A stretch of 64,000 nucleotides of DNA from Actinocorallia herbida. Lineage in GTDB: Bacteria > Actinomycetota > Actinomycetes > Streptosporangiales > Streptosporangiaceae. The DNA lies in the NCBI RefSeq assembly GCF_003751225.1, contig NZ_RJKE01000001.1:620001-684000 (forward strand), read 5' to 3'. Position numbers and translations under genes: made by a program. Under the pieces are notes generated by a model. That model ran no database searches, was not told the DNA's origin, and was given only the letters and a program-made list of their open reading frames with translations. This document shows, one piece after another, positions 7,310-15,065 of this stretch; positions within the stretch are counted from its first letter, which is position 1, and the number at the start of each line of letters is the position of its first letter.

Positions 7310-8815
7310 ATGAGCAAGACGCCCCTGTCCGATGACGAGAAGAGGCTGCACGAACTGGGCTACGCCCAGGAACTCAGCCGTTCTATGTCCGGTTTCTCCA
7401 ACTTCGCCGTCTCCTTCACCATCATCTCCGTCCTCACCGGCTGCCTGACGTCCTACACGATCGGGCTGAAGGGAGGCGGCCCCGTCGTCATCACGTGGGG
7501 CTGGCTCTTCGTCGGCGCGATGACCCTGCTCGTCGCCCTGGCGATGGCCGAGGTCTGCTCCAGCTTCCCGACCGCGGGCGGCCTGTACTACTGGTCGGCC
7601 AAACTCGCCAAGCGCAACCAGGCCGCGTGGAGCTGGTTCACCGGCTGGTTCAACTTCATCGGGCAGGTGGCCGTCACCGCGGGCATCACCTACGGCTCCG
7701 CGGGGTTCCTCAACGCGCTGCTCGACCTCCAGTTCGGGTTCGCGGTCTCCCTCGGCCACACGTTCCTGCTGTTCGCGGTGCTGCTGCTGATCCACGCGAC
7801 CGTCAACCAGTTCGGCGTGAAACTCGTCGCGCTGCTGAACAACGTGAGCGTCTGGTGGCATGTGCTGGGCGTCGCGATCGTCGTCGCGGTGCTGGTCTTC
7901 AAGCCCGCCGAGCACCAGTCGTTCTCGTTCGTCTTCACCGAGTTCGCCAACGAGACCGGCTGGCAGTACGGCGCCTACGCCGCGCTGATCGGCCTGCTGC
8001 TGTCGCAGTACACCCTCACCGGCTACGACGCCTCCGCGCACATGACCGAGGAGACCCGCGACGCGGCGCGCTCCGGCCCGAAGGGCATCGTGAACTCCGT
8101 GCTCGTCTCGGTCGTCGCGGGCTGGGTGCTGCTCCTCGGCGTCACCTTCGCCATCCAGGACTACGCCGACGCCGTCGCGGGCGGCCCCACCGCGATCTTC
8201 CTCGACGCGACCGGCGAGACCATCGGGAAGTTCCTGATCCTCGTCTGCTTCGGCGCCCAGTTCTTCTGCGGCATGGCCTCGGTGACGGCCAACTCCCGCA
8301 TGATCTACGCGTTCTCCCGGGACGGGGCGCTTCCGTTCTCGGCCTTCTGGCACAAGATCAACCACCGGACACGGACGCCGACCAACGCCATCTGGCTCGC
8401 CGCCGGAGGCGCGTTCGTGCTCACCCTGCCCGCACTGTGGAACCTCACCGCCTACTTCGCGGTGACGTCCATCGCCGTCATCGGGCTCTATGTCGCCTAC
8501 GTCATCCCGACGTTCCTGCGGCTCCGTCAGGGCGACGCGTTCGAGCCCGGACCCTGGTCCCTCGGGAAGTGGAGCAGGCCCGTGGGTATCGTCGCCGTCG
8601 TCTGGGTAGCTTTCATCGCGATCCTGTTCATGCTGCCGCCCGCGAGCCCGATCAACGTCGACACGTTCAACTACGCGCCCCTGGCGTTCGCCGTCGTCCT
8701 CGGCGGGGCCGCGCTCTGGTGGGTGGTGTCGGCCCGCAAGTGGTTCTCCGGGCCCAAGGTGCAGGGCACCGCCGAGGAGCTCGCCGCGATCGAAGAGGAT
8801 CTGAGGTCGGTTTGA
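7310..8815 (+). CDS. APC-family amino acid/amine permease
   Basis: 501 residues with about 12 hydrophobic segments. The N-terminal FSNFAVSFTIISVLTG and EVCSSFPTAGGLYYW motifs and the later GYDASAHMTEET match the GabP/BAT1-like APC branch that imports amino acids, GABA, choline or polyamines. GGAGG lies 6 bases before the ATG. First gene of an operon with a glutamine-synthetase-like ligase (overlapping by TTGA), aldehyde dehydrogenase and SDR, which suggests import of a primary amine or amino compound that is then gamma-glutamylated and oxidised. Confidence 0.88.
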   Translation: MSKTPLSDDEKRLHELGYAQELSRSMSGFSNFAVSFTIISVLTGCLTSYTIGLKGGGPVVITWGWLFVGAMTLLVALAMAEVCSSFPTAGGLYYWSAKLAKRNQAAWSWFTGWFNFIGQVAVTAGITYGSAGFLNALLDLQFGFAVSLGHTFLLFAVLLLIHATVNQFGVKLVALLNNVSVWWHVLGVAIVVAVLVFKPAEHQSFSFVFTEFANETGWQYGAYAALIGLLLSQYTLTGYDASAHMTEETRDAARSGPKGIVNSVLVSVVAGWVLLLGVTFAIQDYADAVAGGPTAIFLDATGETIGKFLILVCFGAQFFCGMASVTANSRMIYAFSRDGALPFSAFWHKINHRTRTPTNAIWLAAGGAFVLTLPALWNLTAYFAVTSIAVIGLYVAYVIPTFLRLRQGDAFEPGPWSLGKWSRPVGIVAVVWVAFIAILFMLPPASPINVDTFNYAPLAFAVVLGGAALWWVVSARKWFSGPKVQGTAEELAAIEEDLRSV

Positions 8816-10155
8816 CACTGGAAGAGCTGCGCGTCGCCGCCGACACCGGGCGGGTCGACACCGTCGTCATCGCGTTCACCGACATGCAGGGCCGCCTTCA
8901 GGGCAAGCGCCTGTCAGCGCGCTTCTTCCTGGAGGAGGTGGCCGGGCACGGCTCGGAAGGCTGCAATTACCTCCTCGCCGTGGACGTCGAGATGAACACG
9001 GTCGACGGGTACGCCATGTCGTCGTGGGAGCGCGGCTACGGCGACTTCGTGCTGAAGCCCGACATGTCCACCCTGCGACTCGTGCCGTGGCACGAGGGGA
9101 CGGCCCTGGTCATGGCCGACCTGCACTGGGAGGACGGAAGCGAAGTCGTCGCCTCACCCCGTCAGATCCTGCGCCGCCAGCTCGACAGGCTGGCGGCGCG
9201 GGGCTGGCGGGCCTGCGTCGGCACCGAACTCGAGTTCATCGTCTACGCCGACACCTACGAGGCGGCGTGGCGTCGCGGCTACCGCGACCTCACTCCGGCG
9301 AACCGGTACAACGTGGACTACTCGCTGCTCGGCAGCGCCCAGGTCGAACCGCTGCTCCGCCGCATCCGCAACGAGATGGCGGGCGCGGACATGTACGTCG
9401 AGTCCGCCAAGGGCGAGTGCAACCTCGGCCAGCACGAGATCGCGTTCCGGTACGCCGAGGCGCTCCAGACCTGCGACAACCACTCCCTCTACAAGACGGG
9501 CGCGAAGGAGATCGCGCAGCAGGAGGGGATGTCCCTGACGTTCATGGCCAAACCGAACGAACGCGAGGGCAACTCCTGCCACATCCACATCTCCCTCCGC
9601 GACGAGTACGACATCCCGATCATGGCCGGGGACGGGCCGCACGGGCTGTCGGAGATCGGCGAGAGGTTCATCGCCGGACAGCTCGCGTGCCTTAAGGACC
9701 TCACCCTCCTGTACGCGCCGAACATCAACTCCTACAAGCGCTTCCAGCCCGGCTCGTTCGCGCCGACCGCCGTCAAGTGGGGGCTCGACAACCGGACGTG
9801 CGCGCTCCGCCTCGTCGGGGCGGGGCCGTCGCTGCGGGTGGAGAACCGGGTCCCCGGCGGGGACGTGAACCCCTACCTCGCCGTCGCCGGCCTCATCGCG
9901 GCGGGCCTCCACGGCATCGACCAGGAACTCGAGTTGGAAGAGCCGTTCCAGGGGAACGCCTATGCCAGCGACGCCCCGACCGTCGTCCGGACGCTCCGGG
10001 ACGCCGCCGCGGACTGGACCGCCAGCCCGCTCACCACCGGGATGTTCGGCGGCGAGGTGGTCGAGCACTACGCGAACTACGCACGCGTGGAACTCGACGC
10101 CTACGACCGGGCCATCACCGACTGGGAACTGTTCAGGGGCTTCGAAAGGCTGTAG
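8812..10155 (+). CDS. Glutamine synthetase-like gamma-glutamyl amine ligase
   Basis: 447 residues from TTG 8812; the permease stop (8813-8815) lies inside the start, a 4-base overlap with GAGG just upstream. Catalytic-domain features are visible: GTELEFIVY, ESAKGECNLGQHEIAF, NSCHIHISL, a PTAVKWGLDNRTCALR nucleotide/glutamate segment and RVENRVPGGDVNPYLA. It belongs with the GS-like enzymes that gamma-glutamylate amines (PuuA, GlnA3, GlnA4) rather than housekeeping GlnA, judging by length and operon. The exact amine is unknown. Confidence 0.8.
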   Translation: MTLEELRVAADTGRVDTVVIAFTDMQGRLQGKRLSARFFLEEVAGHGSEGCNYLLAVDVEMNTVDGYAMSSWERGYGDFVLKPDMSTLRLVPWHEGTALVMADLHWEDGSEVVASPRQILRRQLDRLAARGWRACVGTELEFIVYADTYEAAWRRGYRDLTPANRYNVDYSLLGSAQVEPLLRRIRNEMAGADMYVESAKGECNLGQHEIAFRYAEALQTCDNHSLYKTGAKEIAQQEGMSLTFMAKPNEREGNSCHIHISLRDEYDIPIMAGDGPHGLSEIGERFIAGQLACLKDLTLLYAPNINSYKRFQPGSFAPTAVKWGLDNRTCALRLVGAGPSLRVENRVPGGDVNPYLAVAGLIAAGLHGIDQELELEEPFQGNAYASDAPTVVRTLRDAAADWTASPLTTGMFGGEVVEHYANYARVELDAYDRAITDWELFRGFERL

Positions 10156-11514
10156 ATGCAAGTGCTCAACCCGGCGACCGAACAGGTCGTCGCCACCGTC
10201 CCCGCCTCCTCCGTCGAGGAGGTCGACGCAGCGGTCGCGCGGGCGCGCGCGGCGTTCCCGGCCTGGCGCGCGGTCGCGCCCGGCGACCGCGCACGGCTGC
10301 TGCGCGCGTTCGCCGAGCGGATCGACCTCCACGCCGAGGAACTCGCCCTCCTGGAGGTCCGCCAGGCGGGCCACCCGATCGGGCAAGCGCGCTGGGAGGC
10401 GGGGAACCTACGGGACACGCTCTTCTACTACTCCGCGGCGCCCGAAAGGCTGACGGGGCTCCAGATCCCCGTCGCGGGGGGCGTGGACCTCACGTTCAAG
10501 GAGCCGCTCGGGGTCGTCGGGGTGATCGTCCCGTGGAACTTCCCGATGCCGATCCTCGGCTGGGGGGTCGCGCCGGCGCTGGCCGCGGGCAACACCGTGC
10601 TCGTCAAACCGGCCGAGTGGACGCCGCTCACCGCGCTGCGCGTGGCGGAACTCGCGCTGGAGGCCGGGCTGCCCGAAGGGGTGCTCCAGGTCGTCCCGGG
10701 GGAGGGGCCGGTCGCCGGGCGGCGGCTGGCCGACCACCCGGACGTGCGCAAGATCGTCTTCACCGGTTCGACGCGCGTCGGCAAGGAGCTGATGGCGGCC
10801 TGCGCCCCGAACGTCAAACGGCTCACGCTGGAACTCGGCGGCAAGAGCGCCAACATCGTCTACGCCGACGCCGACCTGGAGAAGGCGGCGGCGACCGCGC
10901 CCTACGCGGTGTTCGAGAACGCCGGACAGGACTGCTGCGCCCGCTCCCGCATCCTCGTCCAGCGCGACGTCTACGACAGGTTCATGGGACTGCTCGAGAC
11001 CGCCGTCGCGGGCGTCGTCGTCGGGGACCCGGAGCAGGAGAAGACCGAGGTCGGGCCGCTCATCAGCGCGCCCCACCTCGCGAAGGTCGGCTCCTACGTG
11101 CCGTCGGACGCGCCCGTCGCGTTCCGCGGGAGCGCGCCCGAAGGGCCCGGGTACTGGTTCGCGCCGACCGTCCTCGCCCCCGCCGACGTCCGGGGCTTCC
11201 CCGCCTGGCACGAGGAGGTGTTCGGCCCCGTCGTCACCGTCGCGCCGTTCACCGACGAGGCCGACGCGATCGCCCTCGCCAACGACACCGCCTACGGGCT
11301 CTCGGGCTCCATCTGGACCCGTGACGTCGGCCGGGCGCTGCGCACCGCGCGCGCGATCGAGGCGGGGAACCTGTCGGTGAACTCCCACTCGTCGGTCCGC
11401 TACTGGACCCCGTTCGGCGGGTACAAGCAGTCCGGACTCGGCCGGGAACTCGGCCCGGACGCGCTCGACTCCTTCACCGAGACCAAGAACGTCTTCCTGT
11501 CCACCGAGCTCTGA
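10156..11514 (+). CDS. NAD(P)-dependent aldehyde dehydrogenase
   Basis: 452 residues. IVPWNFPMPILGWGVAPALAAGNTVLVKPAEWTP (cofactor site), VFTGSTRVGKEL, the general-base segment LELGGKSANIV, catalytic Cys in NAGQDCCARSR, and EEVFGPVV are in the right order. It begins directly at the start of the Rossmann domain, about 25 residues shorter at the N-terminus than many relatives. The ATG abuts the upstream stop (TAG-ATG), implying coupled translation. Probable role: oxidising the aldehyde formed from a glutamylated or free amine. Confidence 0.9.
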   Translation: MQVLNPATEQVVATVPASSVEEVDAAVARARAAFPAWRAVAPGDRARLLRAFAERIDLHAEELALLEVRQAGHPIGQARWEAGNLRDTLFYYSAAPERLTGLQIPVAGGVDLTFKEPLGVVGVIVPWNFPMPILGWGVAPALAAGNTVLVKPAEWTPLTALRVAELALEAGLPEGVLQVVPGEGPVAGRRLADHPDVRKIVFTGSTRVGKELMAACAPNVKRLTLELGGKSANIVYADADLEKAAATAPYAVFENAGQDCCARSRILVQRDVYDRFMGLLETAVAGVVVGDPEQEKTEVGPLISAPHLAKVGSYVPSDAPVAFRGSAPEGPGYWFAPTVLAPADVRGFPAWHEEVFGPVVTVAPFTDEADAIALANDTAYGLSGSIWTRDVGRALRTARAIEAGNLSVNSHSSVRYWTPFGGYKQSGLGRELGPDALDSFTETKNVFLSTEL

Positions 11515-11558
11515 GCACACCGCACAGCACCGCACCACCCGAGGGAGCACTCGCCCAC

Positions 11559-12323
11559 ATGCAGCGTCTCGCAGACCGCGTAGCCGTCATCACAGGGGCC
11601 GCCTCAGGCATCGGCCTGGCCACCGCCCGCCGCTTCGCCGCCGAAGGCGCCCGCGTCGTCGTCGCCGACCTCGACGAGACGGGCGGCAAGGCGGCCGCAG
11701 AAGAGGTCGGCGGACTCTTCGTGCGTACCGACGTCACCGCGGAGGACGAAGTCCGCGGCCTCTTCCAGACCGCGTGGGACACCTACGGACGCCTCGACAT
11801 CGCCTTCAACAACGCGGGGATCTCCCCGCCGGACGACGACTCCATCCTCGAAACGGGCATCGAGGCGTGGCGGCGCGTCCAAGAGGTCAACCTCACGAGC
11901 GTCTACCTCTGCTGCAAGTACGCCATCCCGCACATGCAGGCTCAGGGCAAGGGCTCGATCATCAACACCGCGTCCTTCGTGGCCCGCATGGGCGCCGCCA
12001 CCAGCCAGATCTCCTACACGGCCTCCAAGGGCGGCGTCCTGGCCATGTCCCGTGAACTCGGCGTCCAGTTCGCCCGCGAAGGCATCCGCGTCAACGCCCT
12101 CAGCCCCGGCCCCGTCAACACCCCGCTCCTTCAGGAGCTCTTCGCCAAGGATCCGGAACGCGCGGCCCGCCGCCTGGTCCACATCCCCGTCGGCCGCTTC
12201 GCCGAACCCGAGGAGATCGCCGCGGCCGCCGCCTTCCTCGCCTCCGACGACTCGAGCTTCATCACCGCCGCCGAGTTCCTCGTGGACGGCGGCATCTCAG
12301 GTGCCTACGTGACCCCCCTGTAG
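11559..12323 (+). CDS. Short-chain dehydrogenase/reductase
   Basis: 254 residues. Cofactor motif TGAASGIG (about 11-18), D after VVVADLD suggesting NAD preference, NNAG, catalytic Ser in NTASF and YTASK (YxxxK), then PGPVNTPL. A classical SDR of normal length. It follows the aldehyde dehydrogenase by 44 bases with GAGGGAG before the ATG, and is the last gene before the second tRNA repeat. Substrate unknown; an alcohol or amino-alcohol intermediate of the same pathway is the simplest inference. Confidence 0.88.
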   Translation: MQRLADRVAVITGAASGIGLATARRFAAEGARVVVADLDETGGKAAAEEVGGLFVRTDVTAEDEVRGLFQTAWDTYGRLDIAFNNAGISPPDDDSILETGIEAWRRVQEVNLTSVYLCCKYAIPHMQAQGKGSIINTASFVARMGAATSQISYTASKGGVLAMSRELGVQFAREGIRVNALSPGPVNTPLLQELFAKDPERAARRLVHIPVGRFAEPEEIAAAAAFLASDDSSFITAAEFLVDGGISGAYVTPL

Positions 12324-12364
12324 AAGCCCCACAAGGCACCCACAGGACCCCGCCCAGCCCCGGT

Positions 12365-12393
12365 TTGCGCAAGCCACGCCCACCCCATAAGCT
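12365..12393 (+). promoter_or_regulatory. Promoter of second initiator tRNA
   Basis: TTGCGC (12365-12370), a 17-base spacer, TAAGCT (12388-12393), 13 bases before the tRNA, in the same geometry as copy 1. It lies just outside the perfectly repeated block, so the two copies have independently kept promoters. Confidence 0.6.
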
Positions 12394-12406
12394 AAAAACA
12401 CAACGA

Positions 12407-12483
12407 CGCGGGGTGGAGCAGCTCGGTAGCTCGCTGGGCTCATAACCCAGAGGTCGCAGGTTCAAATCCTGTCCCCGCTACCA
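12407..12483 (+). tRNA. Initiator tRNA-Met (CAU), copy 2
   Basis: 77 bases, identical to the gene at 2144, with C1 x U72 mismatch, three G:C pairs next to the CAU loop and encoded CCA. Two initiator genes this close together suggest a local duplication kept identical by selection or gene conversion. Confidence 0.96.
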
Positions 12484-12548
12484 AAGGTCCGAGGGCCGCC
12501 GTGGTCGCTTCCTAGCGGAAGCTTCCATGGTGGCCCTTCGGTCTTTCT
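12484..12548 (+). terminator. Hairpin terminator after tRNA copy 2
   Basis: Same bulged CCGAGGGCC/GGCCCTTCGG stem and trailing TTTCT as at 2221-2285. Confidence 0.65.
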
Positions 12549-12647
12549 GGGGGGCGACCCCCAGACCCCCGATGTGGTGGGGCTCCGCCCCCCCACGCCC
12601 CCCGTTCGCTCTAGGGGATTTCCGCTCCCGTCAGGTTTCCGGGCTCC

Positions 12648-13020
12648 GTGATCAGCCGCGCTCGTCCAAGGGTCCCGGCGTTCCGACCGCCTTCGTTGCG
12701 CTTTTGAGAAGCCCTGCCCTGTGATCAGCCGCAGCCGTACGACGGCCCCCGCCCTACGCTCGTCCTCGCTGCGCTTTTGAGAAGCCCTGCCCCGTGATCA
12801 GCGGCAGCCGACCAAGGGCCTACACCCCGTGCCCGTCCTCGCTGCGCCTCTGAGAAGCCCCGCCCTGTGATCACCCGCAGCCGACCAAGGGCCTGTGCCC
12901 CGTGCCCGTCCTCGCTGCGCTTTTGAAGAGCCCCGCTCCGTGATCAGCCGCACTTGTCCAAGGGCTCCCGCCCACCGCCCGCCCTCGCCGCGTCTTCAAA
13001 GAGCCCCGCCCCGTGATCAG
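12648..13020. repeat. 73-bp tandem array, second copy (5 units plus a partial)
   Basis: GTGATCA motifs at 12648, 12721, 12796, 12867, 12940 and 13013, spaced 73, 75, 71, 73 and 73 (mean exactly 73). Each unit carries a GCTGCGCTTTTGAGAAGCCC-like core and CCCCGTGATCAGC. Units 2-5 have their own sequence, so this array has evolved separately from the one at 2385. This fills the gene-free stretch 12484-13056. Confidence 0.85.
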
Positions 13021-13041
13021 CGGCAGCTGGATACACGGGGC
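13008..13041. terminator. Hairpin at the end of the second array
   Basis: GCCCCGTG (13008-13015) pairs with CACGGGGC (13034-13041), 18-base loop, directly downstream of the reverse-strand HTH gene. It occupies the same place relative to its array as the stem at 2660-2699. Confidence 0.5.
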
Positions 13042-13056
13042 CGAAGGACTGGAGGG

Positions 13057-13626
13057 TCAGGCGATGAGGCGGTCGACGAAGGGGCGGACGTCGGCGCGGC
13101 GGTGGGCGGGGACGGCCTGGTCACGTTCGTGGTGGGCGGTGATGAGGGCGTTGAGGAATTTCGCGACGTGGGCGACCTCGACGGCGGCCTCGTCTACCTT
13201 GCCCAGGTTCCGGGTGGAGAGCCACTGGGAGACCTCGGCCCATGACCACAGGCTGCCCCGCTGCCGCTCGATCACGGGAGCGGGGAATCCGCCCCCGCCG
13301 CGCACGCCCGAGACCCAGTGCGAGACGGCTCCCAGGGTCACCCCGGCCTGCTCGGCGATGTCCTCGGCCGTGACGTTGTCCTCGGAGACACCCAGGACCC
13401 GCAGCCCCGCCGCTTCCACCTGCTCGATCGCCGACACGACCGCCACGACGGCATCCTCGGCCTCGCGGTCGAAGAAGATCGTGCCGCCGTTCTCACCGCC
13501 TGACAGAACGGCGTCCACCCCGCCCTGCACGGCCATCAGGCCATAGAGACGATCCGAGATGCCATCCATCGCGTCATCGGAAAAGCCTTCGACCCGAACT
13601 ACGAACCCGTAGACCTTCACGCTCAT
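13057..13626 (-). CDS. HTH protein with N-terminal HicB-like domain (putative antitoxin)
   Basis: 189 residues. The N-terminal about 95 residues (MSVKVYGFVVRVEGFSDDAM...FFDREAED) look like a small alpha/beta fold; a helix-turn-helix follows (TAEDIAEQAGVTLGAVSHWVSG, about 104-125), then a Pro/Trp-rich segment and a helical C-terminus. The ATG overlaps the stop of the upstream degenerate HicA-like reading frame as TGATG, and GAGGGAGAG precedes it. That coupling suggests the partner of a toxin. Family naming is tentative; DNA binding is the safer claim. Confidence 0.6.
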   Translation of the reverse strand: MSVKVYGFVVRVEGFSDDAMDGISDRLYGLMAVQGGVDAVLSGGENGGTIFFDREAEDAVVAVVSAIEQVEAAGLRVLGVSEDNVTAEDIAEQAGVTLGAVSHWVSGVRGGGGFPAPVIERQRGSLWSWAEVSQWLSTRNLGKVDEAAVEVAHVAKFLNALITAHHERDQAVPAHRRADVRPFVDRLIA

Positions 13627-13858
13627 CAACTCTCCCTCGGAGGGTAGATCGCCGGGCATTTGCTGATCTGTTTGAGTACCCTCCGGCACACCCGCTCCGG
13701 TACGCGGGGAGTACCGGGGCGGAGATGGCGTCGCAGCAACCCCTGCCGCCCGGGCACCGCACCTTCGCATAGCAATGTGCGCGAGGCCCGCCCATGAGGA
13801 TCGTGCATCCCAGGTTTCGCAGCTCTGCGAGCAGCTTCTCGATCTCTTTTGCAACCAC
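13626..13858 (-). pseudogene. HicA-like small toxin gene, frameshifted
   Basis: From GTG 13858 the frame reads MVAKEIEKLLAELRNLGCTI ... KVRCPGGR, a HicA-like beginning. The remainder of a HicA-like chain continues in the other two frames: VAATPSPP in one, then GTPRVPERVCRRVLKQIS, ending at a TGA that overlaps the next ATG (TGATG). Removing one base after GGR and one base about 8 codons later restores a single frame of about 76 codons. Either the gene is broken or the read has two indels. Promoter TTGCGA-17-TATCGT gives a leader of only about 6 bases. Confidence 0.5.
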
Positions 13859-13870
13859 GTCGTCAAGCTA

Positions 13871-13899
13871 ACGATACACAGGCGGGGTGGTGATCGCAA
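13871..13899 (-). promoter_or_regulatory. Promoter of the HicA-like/HTH pair
   Basis: Reverse strand TTGCGA (13899-13894), 17-base spacer, TATCGT (13876-13871). Predicted +1 near 13864, six bases before GTG 13858. Confidence 0.5.
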
Positions 13900-13983
13900 T
13901 GCGGAGTCGATCAGTAACGATATGAAGTGAGTCCGGCTTATGGGGGGCTACTTGGCCTCTTGGGGGTAAGTCGGGATATCTCG

Positions 13984-15045
13984 TTACTTGTAGGTGGGGC
14001 GGGTGGAGAAGGCGGTGCCGGCGGGGGTGGCGGTGCCGTCTGGGCGGAAGAGGCCGGTCTGGGACTGGGTGGTGGGCATCGCGAACCAGGCGTAGCGCTT
14101 GATGTACTTCTCCTTGGCGAGCATCTTGGTGGCGGCCTTGAGGAAGGCGGCCTGCTGCTTGGGGGAGGGGTAGCGCGGGGCGCCCTGGGTGAAGTCGGTG
14201 AGGGCGAACTCGGTCAGCCAGATGGGCTTGTTGTAGCGCTTGTGGACGGCGCGCAGGTAGTCGCGGAGCTGGGTGGCCGCGGGCTGCGCGCGGAAGTCCG
14301 CGCCGTACCAGTGCAGGGTGACGAAGTGGACGGGCATGCCGCGGGACTTCGCGCCCTTCATGAACCGGTCGAGCCAGCCGCCGGCCGTCGCGCCGTTCGT
14401 CGCCACGGCGGGGCTGCCGAGCGTCTTGCCGGTCGACACCAGCCGCGGCCACAGGTCGAGGGCCTGCTCGACGGGCATGTTGGCCTGCGCGCCGAGGTCG
14501 GGTTCGTTGAAGCCGAGCAGGTACTTGCTCTTGGCCTTCTTCGCCTTGGCGACGTCGCCGATCGTCGCGGCCCGGTGGATCATCGGGACGAACTCGACGC
14601 CCTTGGGCGCCTTCACCCCGGCCCGGTCGGCGCCCCACGTGTAGAACCAGCAGGCCGTCGACTTCTTCATCGACTTCGCCGAGTTGGCGACCGCCCAGGT
14701 CGCGACGCCCTTGAAGCAGGACTTCCCGGCCTTCGTCTCGGCGGACTGCGCCGGGGTGGCCGCCGCGGTCTTGGCGACGGGCTCCGGCACGTCCATCGCG
14801 GAGTACGGCGCCACGGTGGTGTCGGCCGCCGAAGGGGCCGCGGTCTGCGTGGCCGCCTGCTTCGGCTGCTGCGCGGGCGATGACTCCTGACCTGCCCTGA
14901 CGGACGGTGGCGCTTCGGCCGAGACCTCCGCTTCGGGGGAGTCGGAGTCGAAGTACGCGTATCCGGCGAGCCCGACCAGTGACGCGGCGCACAAACCGAC
15001 GGCCACGGCTTCGAAGGCCCGGCGATTCCTCTGTGAGGGGGTCAC
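13984..15045 (-). CDS. Asl1-like secreted/anchored glycosyl hydrolase
   Basis: 353 residues. An N-terminal membrane anchor (AVAVGLCAASLVGLAGYAYF) and a low-complexity Ala/Pro/Thr linker of about 100 residues precede a catalytic core with LLGFNEPDLGAQANMPVEQA (acid/base Glu) and PIWLTEFALTDF (nucleophile Glu). That is the pattern of the Glyco_hydro_cc (GH128-type, beta-glucan) TIM barrel. GTG 15045 has GAGAG 8 bases upstream; GTG 15054 is an alternative. It lies 20 bases after the MFS gene in the same direction. Likely acts outside the cell on glucan. Confidence 0.8.
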   Translation of the reverse strand: MTPSQRNRRAFEAVAVGLCAASLVGLAGYAYFDSDSPEAEVSAEAPPSVRAGQESSPAQQPKQAATQTAAPSAADTTVAPYSAMDVPEPVAKTAAATPAQSAETKAGKSCFKGVATWAVANSAKSMKKSTACWFYTWGADRAGVKAPKGVEFVPMIHRAATIGDVAKAKKAKSKYLLGFNEPDLGAQANMPVEQALDLWPRLVSTGKTLGSPAVATNGATAGGWLDRFMKGAKSRGMPVHFVTLHWYGADFRAQPAATQLRDYLRAVHKRYNKPIWLTEFALTDFTQGAPRYPSPKQQAAFLKAATKMLAKEKYIKRYAWFAMPTTQSQTGLFRPDGTATPAGTAFSTRPTYK

Positions 15046-15065
15046 GGCAGGCACTCTCTCACGGA

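Larger units (their letters stand above)
12396..12714 (+). repeat. 319-bp perfect direct repeat, copy 2
   Basis: Identical to 2133-2451, with the tRNA, terminator hairpins and first array unit. The sequences diverge abruptly on both sides: before the aaacacaa tract upstream, and after GAGAAGCCC downstream. Confidence 0.92.

Noticed and set aside
2133-12714. Integrative island or prophage using the tRNA as attachment site
   Set aside because: No integrase, phage or conjugation gene lies between the repeats, and both repeats contain a complete tRNA with full promoter.
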